Source: Bacteroidales bacterium (GTDB lineage: Bacteria > Bacteroidota > Bacteroidia > Bacteroidales > P3). Taken from it: a stretch of DNA of 56,937 nt. The stretch spans positions 1 to 56,937 of the forward strand of contig JAGAYN010000030.1 in assembly GCA_017940465.1 (NCBI GenBank), given 5' to 3'. A program made the position numbers and the translations under genes. Below, one piece after another: positions 18,037 to 25,324 of this stretch (within the stretch, counting starts at the first letter, position 1; every line of letters begins with the position of its first letter). The notes beneath the pieces were generated by a model. That model saw only the letters and a program-made list of their open reading frames with translations. It had not been told where the DNA came from and did not search any database.

Positions 18037-18609
18037 ATAGCAACACCTTTCAGACCCGGCTTTGCCGGCAACCGCGGACGGGGCCCCGTGAAGAAAGAGC
18101 CCGAACATCTCACCAACGAGCGCATCGACGTGCCTATGGTACGCGTGGTGGGCGACGGCATGGAGCCTACCATCATGAACACCAAGGAGGCGCTGCGCCG
18201 CGCCTACGACCAGGGGCTGGACTTGGTGATGATTTCCCCCACCGCCAATCCGCCGGTGTGCAAAATCATCGAGTACCAGAAGTACCTCTACGAGCAGAAG
18301 AAGCGTGACAAAGAGCGCAAGGCCAATTCCACCAAGATTGTCATCAAGGAGATCCGCCTCTCGCCCCAGACCGACGACCACGACTTCGAGTTCAAGCTCA
18401 ACCATGCCATCCGTTTCCTCAAGGACGGCAACAAGGTGAAGGTGGACGTTTTCTTCCGCGGCCGCAGCATCGTCTACAAGGAGCAGGGCGAGCAGCAACT
18501 GCTGAAGTTCGCCGAGGCGCTGCTGGAGTACGGCAAGCCCGAGCAGATGCCGCGCCTGGAGGGGAAGCGCATGCTCATGATTATCGCCCCGAAGAAGCAG
18601 AAAGACTGA
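18037..18609 (+). CDS. infC: Translation initiation factor IF-3, probable ATA start
   Basis: IF-3 binds the 30S subunit and checks the initiation codon. The frame contains ERIDVPMVRVVGDG, SPTANPPVCKI, IVIKEIRLSPQTDDHDFEFK and MPRLEGKRMLMIIAP, so identity is secure. The in-frame stop upstream is at 18022, and there is no ATG before the conserved region. ATA at 18037 lies 9 bases after AGGAG (18023-18027), one of the few clear Shine-Dalgarno sequences in the window, and gives a 190-residue protein beginning (M)ATPFRPGFAGNRGRG. The alternative is GTG at 18088 (173 residues). Non-AUG starts are the known basis of IF-3 autoregulation in other bacteria, so I prefer ATA by inference. Confidence 0.9.
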   Translation: MATPFRPGFAGNRGRGPVKKEPEHLTNERIDVPMVRVVGDGMEPTIMNTKEALRRAYDQGLDLVMISPTANPPVCKIIEYQKYLYEQKKRDKERKANSTKIVIKEIRLSPQTDDHDFEFKLNHAIRFLKDGNKVKVDVFFRGRSIVYKEQGEQQLLKFAEALLEYGKPEQMPRLEGKRMLMIIAPKKQKD

Positions 18610-18659
18610 AATCCAAGTCATATCAATATACAAGTCTAACTTAAAAAAACAGTAAAGTA

Positions 18660-18854
18660 ATGCCAAGAATGAAAACCAAGTCCGCTGCCAAGAAGCGTTT
18701 CGCTTTCACGGGCACCGGCAAGATCAAGCGCAAGCATGCTTACCACAGTCACATCCTGACCAAGAAGGAGACGACCCAGAAGCGCAACCTCGACCACACG
18801 GCCCTTGTGAGCCGCGACGACGAGGCCCGCGTGAAGCGCATGTTGCTTGCCTAA
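18660..18854 (+). CDS. rpmI: Large-subunit ribosomal protein L35 (bL35)
   Basis: A 64-residue basic protein beginning [24 protein letters not shown], the standard bL35 signature. It lies in the normal position between infC and rplT, 50 bases after infC. Unusually, 120 bases separate it from rplT, and that gap appears structured. Confidence 0.96.
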   Translation: MPRMKTKSAAKKRFAFTGTGKIKRKHAYHSHILTKKETTQKRNLDHTALVSRDDEARVKRMLLA

Positions 18855-18974
18855 AACAAGGAGTTATTAACCATTGCTCAGCGCATACAAGTGCAGCGGG
18901 TCCCTTGAGAAACATCCGGAAGCGTCCCTTCGGGATTACCCGTTGCCGCCTGAACGAAAAAACAATTAAAAGTT
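18855..18974 (+). promoter_or_regulatory. Candidate structured leader between rpmI and rplT
   Basis: The intercistronic RNA can fold with GCAGCGGGT near 18893-18901 pairing to ACCCGTTGC near 18938-18946 (one G-U), enclosing an inner TCCC-TTC-GGGA stem. No TAnnTTTG promoter is present. L20 autoregulates this operon through mRNA mimics in other bacteria, so a similar site is plausible here. This is inference from fold and position. Confidence 0.4.
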
Positions 18975-19322
18975 ATGCCAAGATCAGTAAACGCAGTTGC
19001 CTCCAGGGCACGCAGAAAGAAAATCCTCAACCGCACCAAAGGTTATTGGGGCAGAGGTAAGAACGTATGGACCGTCGCCAAGAACAAGTGGGAGAAGGGT
19101 CAGACCTACGCCTACCGCGACCGTAAGAACAAGAAGCGCGAGTTCCGCTCGCTGTGGATCAACCGTATCAACGCCGGTTGCCGCATCAACGGGGTGTCGT
19201 ACTCTGTCTTTATGGGCGACCTTCACAAGAGCGGCATCGAGCTCAACCGCAAGGTGCTGGCCGACCTCGCGATGAACCATCCCGAGGCTTTCGCCGCCGT
19301 GGTGAAGATGGTGAAAAAGTAA
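18975..19322 (+). CDS. rplT: Large-subunit ribosomal protein L20 (bL20)
   Basis: A 115-residue protein of typical length. It begins [20 protein letters not shown], and [16 protein letters not shown] and [16 protein letters not shown] match bL20. The protein binds 23S rRNA early in 50S assembly and represses its own operon in studied bacteria. Confidence 0.97.
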   Translation: MPRSVNAVASRARRKKILNRTKGYWGRGKNVWTVAKNKWEKGQTYAYRDRKNKKREFRSLWINRINAGCRINGVSYSVFMGDLHKSGIELNRKVLADLAMNHPEAFAAVVKMVKK

Positions 19323-19351
19323 TTGTCTAACCTGTAAAAACGCTTATAGTC

Positions 19352-19714
19352 ATGGGAAAAACTGAATTAATGCAATTTGTAGAGAACCTGGTTGAACGCA
19401 AGGAGTTCCCCGAGTTCAAGGCTGGCGATACCATCACTGTCCATTACAAGATCAAAGAAGGAAACAAGGAACGTATCCAGAACTTCCAGGGCGTTGTGCT
19501 GCAGCGCCGCGGTTCTGGCTCGACTGAGACCTTTACTGTCCGCAAGATCACGAACGGCGTCGGAGTGGAACGTATCTTCCCCTTCAGCAGCCCGTTCATC
19601 GAGCAGATCGATGTCAACAAGCATGGCGCCGTGCGTCGTGCCCGCATCTTCTACCTGCGCGGTCTTACCGGTAAGAAAGCCCGTATCAAGGAGAGAAAGG
19701 TGCGCACCAAATAG
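19352..19714 (+). CDS. rplS: Large-subunit ribosomal protein L19 (bL19)
   Basis: A 120-residue protein with the bL19 signatures [31 protein letters not shown] and [18 protein letters not shown]. It sits at the subunit interface. It follows rplT by 29 bases with no new promoter, so here it seems to belong to the thrS-infC-rpmI-rplT transcript. A strong terminator follows. Confidence 0.97.
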   Translation: MGKTELMQFVENLVERKEFPEFKAGDTITVHYKIKEGNKERIQNFQGVVLQRRGSGSTETFTVRKITNGVGVERIFPFSSPFIEQIDVNKHGAVRRARIFYLRGLTGKKARIKERKVRTK

Positions 19715-19747
19715 TGTGCCTTGCCCCTTGTGGTATGGCTTGGATGA

Positions 19748-19779
19748 AAAAAAGATGCCCTTGCGGCATCTTTTTTTTG
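19748..19779 (+). terminator. Intrinsic terminator after rplS
   Basis: GATGCC-CTTGC-GGCATC (19754-19770) flanked by an A run and eight T. The end of its T run (TTTG, 19776-19779) is also the apparent -33 box of the next gene. Confidence 0.9.
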
Positions 19780-19807
19780 TGTATGTCGATTTTATTTGAT
19801 ATCTTTG
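19776..19807 (+). promoter_or_regulatory. Promoter of the tyrosine phosphatase gene, overlapping the terminator
   Basis: TTTG at 19776-19779, a 20-bp spacer and TATCTTTG at 19800-19807. The ATG is at 19812, only 4 bases after the -7 box, so the mRNA should be leaderless or nearly so. Confidence 0.75.
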
Positions 19808-19811
19808 CACC

Positions 19812-20300
19812 ATGAAACGGATACTCTTTGTGTGCCATGGCAATATCTGCCGCAGTCCGATGGCGGAATTCATCATGAAGCGACTGGTGCGTCGTGCGGG
19901 GATGGAGGAGCGGTTCGAGATAGCCTCCGCCGCCACCAGCACCGACGAAATCGGCAACCCTGTCTACCCCTTGGCCAAACGGACGCTGGCCGAGCACGGC
20001 ATCGGGTGCCCGGGCAAGACGGCGCGGCAGATTGTGGCCGACGACTACCGGAATTACGACCTCCTTGTGGGCATGGACGAAGCCAACCGCCGCAACATGG
20101 TGGCCTTCTTCCGGGGCGACCCCGAGGGGAAGGTCTCCCTGCTGCTCGACCATACGCCGCCGAGCGATGTGAAGCACCACGGGCGCGACGTGGCCGACCC
20201 CTGGTTCACGCGCCGCTTCGACGTGGCCTTCGAGGACATCGAGACCGGGTGCACCGCCCTGTTTGAAATCCTGGCCGCCGATGAGCGAGGGCGCGGTTGA
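19812..20300 (+). CDS. Low-molecular-weight protein tyrosine phosphatase
   Basis: A 162-residue enzyme that hydrolyses phosphotyrosine or related phosphomonoesters through a cysteinyl-phosphate intermediate. The P-loop CHGNICRS (Cys8 to Ser15, with Arg14) stands at the N-terminus as in all LMW-PTPs. The general-acid Asp lies in VADPWFTRRFD. Such enzymes often oppose bacterial tyrosine kinases in capsule export, but no kinase or polysaccharide gene is nearby. The ATG comes directly after the promoter. The 3' end overlaps the next gene by 20 bases. Confidence 0.92.
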   Translation: MKRILFVCHGNICRSPMAEFIMKRLVRRAGMEERFEIASAATSTDEIGNPVYPLAKRTLAEHGIGCPGKTARQIVADDYRNYDLLVGMDEANRRNMVAFFRGDPEGKVSLLLDHTPPSDVKHHGRDVADPWFTRRFDVAFEDIETGCTALFEILAADERGRG

Positions 20301-21078
20301 CTTTGTGCAGGCCGAGGGGCTGGGCATCTCGCGCCAGGCTTTCGACGAGGTGCTCGACATCCTGGGCCGCCAGCCCACCATGGACGACCTCTCCACCCTG
20401 CTGGCCATGTGGGAGAGCAACGGCAGGCAGCAGAGCCTCTACGGCTGGCTGCGCGGGCAGCACCATGCCGTGCACCGCGACGACTACCTCTACAGCGGCA
20501 GCGACGAGCACCGCGCCATCAAGGAGCCGCGGGTCAAGGAGTGCCTCGACATTGCCAGGACCCTCCTTCAAAATTCCCATTCCGCAATCCTCAATTCAAA
20601 TTTTCCCTCCGGCAGGCTGCTCTACATGGTGGGCAACGTCAGCAGCGAGTTCGCCGACGGCGAGTACGCGCGCCGCTGCCTCCACCTGGTGGGTGCGCCG
20701 CTGGCGGCCTCGGGGCACGAGGAGGACTGCCGCTACATCGAGCTCATCCTCCAGTCGCTGCAGGAGGCATCCCTGCTGGAGGCAAGCGCGGCGGTGGGGG
20801 AGGGGGGACTCTTCTGTTCGTTGCTGCGGTTCGTGGCGCCGAGGGGTTTCGACATCCTGGCGCCGCGCGAGGTGAGGCTGGACGCCTTCCTCTTCGGCGA
20901 GGAGCCCGGCCGCTACCTGGCCCTCCTGCCCGAGAGCCAGGACGACGCCTTCCTGTCCAAGCTCACCGAGGCGCAACTAAACTGCTGTTTCTTAGGACGT
21001 ACCACACAGAACCGAATCCTGGTGGACGGGTTCGATTTCGGCACCGTGGAGGCGTTCCTGGGAACAAACGGTTCATAA
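20281..21078 (+). CDS. AIR synthase-related (PurL C-terminal-like) protein, short form
   Basis: A 265-residue protein starting MSEGAVDFVQAEGLGIS. The second half resembles the ATP-binding C-terminal half of PurM/PurL domains: RLLYMVGNVSSEFADGEYARR, a SAAVGEGGLFCSLLRF stretch where PurL has a DVSDGGL motif, then DAFLFGEEPGRYLALLP and a final FLGRTTQNRILV. Full PurL is about 1200 residues, so this is at most a detached regulatory or degenerate relative. Bases 20566-20610 are AT-rich and resemble the intergenic filler of this genome, adding about 15 residues in frame (LQNSHSAILNSNFPS). It overlaps the phosphatase gene. Its stop codon lies inside repeat family A. The family call is tentative. Confidence 0.6.
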   Translation: MSEGAVDFVQAEGLGISRQAFDEVLDILGRQPTMDDLSTLLAMWESNGRQQSLYGWLRGQHHAVHRDDYLYSGSDEHRAIKEPRVKECLDIARTLLQNSHSAILNSNFPSGRLLYMVGNVSSEFADGEYARRCLHLVGAPLAASGHEEDCRYIELILQSLQEASLLEASAAVGEGGLFCSLLRFVAPRGFDILAPREVRLDAFLFGEEPGRYLALLPESQDDAFLSKLTEAQLNCCFLGRTTQNRILVDGFDFGTVEAFLGTNGS

Positions 21079-21151
21079 GGGGTCATATCGGTTCTCAGTC
21101 GAAGTAAATACTTAGAGGATACCTATGGGATACTTAGAGGATCCCCAGGGG
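21074..21151 (+). repeat. Repeat family A, copy 2
   Basis: Core CATAAG...CATATCGGTTCTCAGTCG... followed by 11-bp units ATACTTAGAGG, ATACCTATGGG, ATACTTAGAGG and ATCCCCAGGGG at 21108, 21119, 21130 and 21141. The stop codon TAA of the preceding gene lies inside the first bases of the core. Confidence 0.85.
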
Positions 21152-21234
21152 GTGGGTATGAATTCTGGATTTTGAATCGAGGGTTTTGGGTTGTGGATTA
21201 TGGACTTTTTTCCCCTTATGTGGAAAAAAATGTG

Positions 21235-21242
21235 TATCTTTG
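21235..21242 (+). promoter_or_regulatory. -7 box of the second giant surface-protein gene
   Basis: TATCTTTG followed by CA. The leader of about 130 nt holds a tract of 10 C, 54 nt downstream. Confidence 0.6.
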
Positions 21243-21295
21243 CAGGCGGATAATACTATTTTATGTTGTGTAATTTGTTTACAATCAGCATTTTA

Positions 21296-21305
21296 CCCCC
21301 CCCCC
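21296..21305 (+). repeat. Homopolymeric C tract (10 C) in the leader
   Basis: Ten C preceded by CATTTTA and followed by a TTGAA...GGGGTGGG segment. The arrangement matches the leader of the lipoprotein gene at 674. Confidence 0.8.
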
Positions 21306-21378
21306 TGTGTCTTGAATACGGGGTGGGATACCGTCGTGTAGACGCTTTTTCCCCATTCAATTACAAACGAGATTTCTG

Positions 21379-24300
21379 ATGAAGAGCATTTTTTTCCCGA
21401 GATGGGTATGTGTGTTGGTGATGTTCCTGCCGCTGGCGGTTGCGGCGCAGCAGGCGGACGAGGTCTATCTGGACGACCGCGAGAGCCACGCGTGGAGCTA
21501 CTATAGCGACCCCCGGAACCCTGTGCGCAGCCTGAATCCGGCCGACGTGAAGATTACCTATTTCGGCTACGGCGCCAAGACGCTGTACAGCAGCAACGCG
21601 GCCGCGCCTGCGGGCAGTCCTGATGTGGACGTGGCTTCCGGCCAGGTGGGCCTCGGCATCGACGCGCCGGGCAAGAACAAATATGTCTACTGGAAGACGC
21701 TGGAGCGTCGCGGTGGCACGACGGCCACCTCGGTGGCCTCCTCCACGGGTCCCTGCAAGTACCGCGTCATCCCCAATCCCTTCAGCCTGCGCCCCACCTA
21801 TGGCAGCGGCGACACGCGCTGGAGGGGCTTCTACCGCTGGCGCGTGAAGCGCCTGACGGGCGGCGCCATCTATACCGACATGGCCTGCACGCAGAGCGTG
21901 ACCCAGGGACAGATGGTGGATCCCGAACAGTTGCTTTGGCTCCGGCCTGCGGCGGAATACGGCATGGAGATTGACTTCGAGGCGATATGGGCCCGTGCCT
22001 TCGTCTTCGGGCCCACGATGGCCGCCGGCGGCATCAACGCCACCGACCTTGCCGCCACCGACTATGCCTCGGCCCCCAATGCCCAGGAGCGCAACTTCGT
22101 GGTGCTCACGTCATCCAACATTGCCTCCGTCACCCTCGGCAGCGGGGAGACCGACCTGGCCTACAACATGCTGCCGGCCACCGTCATGGGCCTCTATCCC
22201 GACGGCACCAACGGCAGCTCGTCCACGAGGCTCACCGTGCAGCCCGGCGTGGCGCTGAACCAGCACTTCTTCTGCATGGCCGACACCAAGTTTGAATACA
22301 TCTACATCAACGGTCCCACCAAGATGTTCGCCTGCAACGACTACAACATGACCATCGGGCGCGGTTGCGGCAACAGTGCCGGGGGCCAGAGCCTGCGCCG
22401 CATCGGCGGCATGTCCAACGTCATGCCCAGGCGCACCAGCACCACCGATACGGTGACCGGCGTGACTACCTATACCATCGTCCTCGGGGATGCATACGAT
22501 GAATACGACTACGAGTCGTCGTTCTTCCTCCGCATCGAGAGCGGGCAGTACAAGGATGTGATCCCCCACTGGTGCGGCTCCAGTACAGGTACGATCAACA
22601 GCGACTGGACCTGGGTGCCGGGCGTTGTGGGCCAAACCAACCAGCCGTCCATCTACAACGGCTCGTGGAATGCTCCCGACACCAAGATATCGCATATCAC
22701 CTTCGGCAGCGACTACGACCGCAGCATCGGCGACAACAGCCGCCTCATGGTCACCAACTACATCTTCGGCTCCTACGCCCATTGGAATAACATGAATCCG
22801 GACACGCGGTATGTCGACCAGTACAACTGGTACGTGAAGAGCGGCGACTTCCTGCCCGGCCGCTACGACTACGGGCAGGGCGGTGCCACGGCTTTCTACC
22901 TGGGCGGCGTGGGCTACAATACCGGCTACATGGGCCACCGCTGCATCGATGTGGAGGGCGGCCTGGTGCAGGGCATCGCCGGCGGCATGGACGAGTCGCT
23001 CGACGAGAACGGGGTGCAGTATGTGTGGACCTATGTGGACTTGACCGACACCAATATCTGGATCCGCGTCCGCGGCGGCCAGGTGCGCGGCCATATCTAT
23101 GGCGGCGGCGAGTACGTGGAAGCCGGTGGAAGCAAGCGTATTGTGGTCACCGGTGGCACGGTGAACGGCTGGATTGCGGGCGGTGCCAACGGCACCGACG
23201 CCTCGGCCGGCGAGCTCAACGGCGACACCTATATCTACATCGGCGGGCGTGCCCGCGTGGAGCATACGGCCGCCGACCACCAGATCGGTGCCTCGAAGGG
23301 CGGCTATGTCTACGGTGCGGGCTGTGGCAACCCCGATGCTTCCAGCAGCACTGCCACCACGGGCAAGGTGCAGAACTCCACCGTGGTGATAGCCGACAGC
23401 TGCTATATCTCGCGCAATGTCTACGGTGGCGGCCACTTCGGCGGCGTGGTGGGCGGCGGCTCGCGCGTCTACCTCCTCGGGGGTACGGTGGCGGGCAAGG
23501 TCTTCGGCGGCGCCCACCAGCAGATAGGCAAGCAGGTGGACATCCTGATGCTGGGCGGCCAGGTGAAGGGCGGCATCTATGGCGGCTCGAACCTCCGCGG
23601 CGAGGTGAGCGGCCCTGTCGATGTGCGCATCGAGGGCGGCACGGTGGGCTACGAGGGCTGCCCCGACACGCTGGGCAGCGTCTTCGGCTCGGGCTACGGG
23701 GAGAACACCTTCGTGTTGGGCGATGTGGAGGTGACCATCGGCAACGAGGCCTCAAGGCATCCCCATCGCACCACGCCCGTCGTCCACGGCAACATCTACG
23801 GCGGCGGCTTCAGCGCCCCCTACGTCTCTGCGGGCAAGACTTTCAGGGTCACGTCGTGGAACGGCGAAGTGAAAGGGAACATCTTCGGCGGCGGCCTGGG
23901 TGGCACGGCCGTCATCACGGGCGATACCCGCGTCAATCTGTACGGCACCAGCCATGTGCGCGGCAATGTGTACGGCGGCGGCAACATGGGCAAGGTCACC
24001 GGCAGCACCAGCGTCATCGTAGGCGAGGACGACAACATGTACACCATCACCGTCCTGTCCTCCAACAGCACCATGGGCAGTGCCACGGGCGGCGGCATCT
24101 TCCAGGCCAACCACAGCATCACCCTCCAGGCCTTCGCCAACGACGGGTACCGTTTCCTGCAGTGGAGCGACGGGCGCCGGGACAATCCCCGCACCGTCAT
24201 CGTGAGCCGCGACGCCAGCTACACTGCCGAGTTCGAGGTGCGTCGCCCATACACCATCACCGCCACCTCCTCCGATCCCTCGAGGGGCACCGTGACAGGC

Positions 24301-25056
24301 GGCGGCACCTATCTGGCTGACGAGGTCATCAGCCTCCGGGCGACGCCCATACCAGGCTACCGCTTCGCGCAGTGGACCGACGGCAACACCCAGAACCCCC
24401 GCTCCGTCACCGTGGAGGGGAATGCGACCTACACGGCCGAGTTCGATGAGCTGGACATCTGGGTGGACATGGGGCTGCCGAGCGGCGTGCTGTGGGCCTC
24501 GGTCAATGTGGGCGCCAACGAACCGGAAGGGTACGGCGGCTACTACTCCTGGGGCGAGGTGGAGACAAAGAGCATTTACGATTGGGCCAACTATCGCCAC
24601 TGCGCCGGAGCCCAGAATCAACTCACCAAGTACTGCACCAATTCCAGCAACGGCTACGAAGGTGCGACCGACGGGCTGACCACGCTGCAGGCCGTGGACG
24701 ACATCGCCACGCAGACTTTCGGTCCCGGCGCACGCATACCCACCATGGCGGAATGGCAGGAGTTGTTCGACAATACCACGCAGACAAACGACGTGGTGAA
24801 CGGTGTCGCCGGGCGCCGCTTCACCAGCACCATCAACGGAAATTCCATCTTCTGCCCCTTCACCGGCTACAAAAGCAGTTCGTCCACCTATGGCCCCGGG
24901 AGCTGCACCTACTTCTGGTCGTCGACCCTCAGTTCCACCACCAATGCCAACGCGGTGGATGTCTACATCACCAACTCCTCGGGCAGCTTCTACAGCGGCA
25001 GCGGCGGCGAGGGCCGCTTCTACGGCTTCCCCATCCGCGCCGTTTACAGCCGGTAG
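21379..25056 (+). CDS. Giant secreted surface protein: Gly-rich beta-solenoid, two InlB-type B repeats, Fibrobacter paralogous domain
   Basis: A 1225-residue exported protein; the signal peptide covers residues 1-24. Residues of about 26-880 are paralogous to the second half of the protein at 10722. They begin ESHAWSYYSDPRNP and NPADVKITYFGYG and move into VYGGGH / IYGGG / VFGSGYGENT repeats that predict a beta-solenoid. Two divergent InlB B-repeats follow at about 890-1024 (YTITVLSSNST... YRFLQWSDG; YTITATSSDPS... YRFAQWTDG). The last 200 residues are a Fib_succ_major domain starting WVDMGLPSGVLWAS and ending FPIRAVYSR. That domain is also the whole body of the lipoprotein at 674. An adhesin or host or fibre-contact role is inferred. 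There is no T9SS tail. Confidence 0.88.
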   Translation: MKSIFFPRWVCVLVMFLPLAVAAQQADEVYLDDRESHAWSYYSDPRNPVRSLNPADVKITYFGYGAKTLYSSNAAAPAGSPDVDVASGQVGLGIDAPGKNKYVYWKTLERRGGTTATSVASSTGPCKYRVIPNPFSLRPTYGSGDTRWRGFYRWRVKRLTGGAIYTDMACTQSVTQGQMVDPEQLLWLRPAAEYGMEIDFEAIWARAFVFGPTMAAGGINATDLAATDYASAPNAQERNFVVLTSSNIASVTLGSGETDLAYNMLPATVMGLYPDGTNGSSSTRLTVQPGVALNQHFFCMADTKFEYIYINGPTKMFACNDYNMTIGRGCGNSAGGQSLRRIGGMSNVMPRRTSTTDTVTGVTTYTIVLGDAYDEYDYESSFFLRIESGQYKDVIPHWCGSSTGTINSDWTWVPGVVGQTNQPSIYNGSWNAPDTKISHITFGSDYDRSIGDNSRLMVTNYIFGSYAHWNNMNPDTRYVDQYNWYVKSGDFLPGRYDYGQGGATAFYLGGVGYNTGYMGHRCIDVEGGLVQGIAGGMDESLDENGVQYVWTYVDLTDTNIWIRVRGGQVRGHIYGGGEYVEAGGSKRIVVTGGTVNGWIAGGANGTDASAGELNGDTYIYIGGRARVEHTAADHQIGASKGGYVYGAGCGNPDASSSTATTGKVQNSTVVIADSCYISRNVYGGGHFGGVVGGGSRVYLLGGTVAGKVFGGAHQQIGKQVDILMLGGQVKGGIYGGSNLRGEVSGPVDVRIEGGTVGYEGCPDTLGSVFGSGYGENTFVLGDVEVTIGNEASRHPHRTTPVVHGNIYGGGFSAPYVSAGKTFRVTSWNGEVKGNIFGGGLGGTAVITGDTRVNLYGTSHVRGNVYGGGNMGKVTGSTSVIVGEDDNMYTITVLSSNSTMGSATGGGIFQANHSITLQAFANDGYRFLQWSDGRRDNPRTVIVSRDASYTAEFEVRRPYTITATSSDPSRGTVTGGGTYLADEVISLRATPIPGYRFAQWTDGNTQNPRSVTVEGNATYTAEFDELDIWVDMGLPSGVLWASVNVGANEPEGYGGYYSWGEVETKSIYDWANYRHCAGAQNQLTKYCTNSSNGYEGATDGLTTLQAVDDIATQTFGPGARIPTMAEWQELFDNTTQTNDVVNGVAGRRFTSTINGNSIFCPFTGYKSSSSTYGPGSCTYFWSSTLSSTTNANAVDVYITNSSGSFYSGSGGEGRFYGFPIRAVYSR

Positions 25057-25071
25057 GCCGGCCGTCCGCCA

Positions 25072-25091
25072 GGCACCCCGCAGGGGGTGCC
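25072..25091 (+). terminator. Hairpin after the second giant surface-protein gene
   Basis: GGCACCCC (25072-25079) pairs with GGGGTGCC (25084-25091) 16 bases after the stop. The T run is poor, so termination is probable rather than certain. Confidence 0.5.
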
Positions 25092-25098
25092 TTCCCAG

Positions 25099-25190
25099 TG
25101 ACGGGGAGGGGAAGGAGAGGGGAAGAACATGATGCCTGCAAGGTATTGTTTGTTAGTTAGTTGCAAAACTGCTGTTTGGGACGTTTTTCG
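25099..25190 (+). repeat. Repeat family B, copy 2, before mutB
   Basis: 11-bp units TGACGGGGAGG, GGAAGGAGAGG and GGAAGAACATG at 25099, 25110 and 25121, then the tail ATGCCTGCAAGG... with TTGCAAAA. Confidence 0.8.
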
Positions 25191-25251
25191 GAAAAAATCT
25201 CAAAAAATTTTCGCCTTTTTTCGCAGAAAATAGCCGCGTGGAAATGAAAAT

Positions 25252-25282
25252 TTTGCCACGTAAATATAATTTATTATATTTG
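25252..25282 (+). promoter_or_regulatory. mutB promoter
   Basis: TTTG at 25252-25255, a 19-bp spacer and TATATTTG at 25275-25282, in a strongly AT-rich stretch. Confidence 0.85.
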
Positions 25283-25324
25283 CAATTTGAATAAACGATA
25301 CTAAAACAATATAAACAGCTGATA

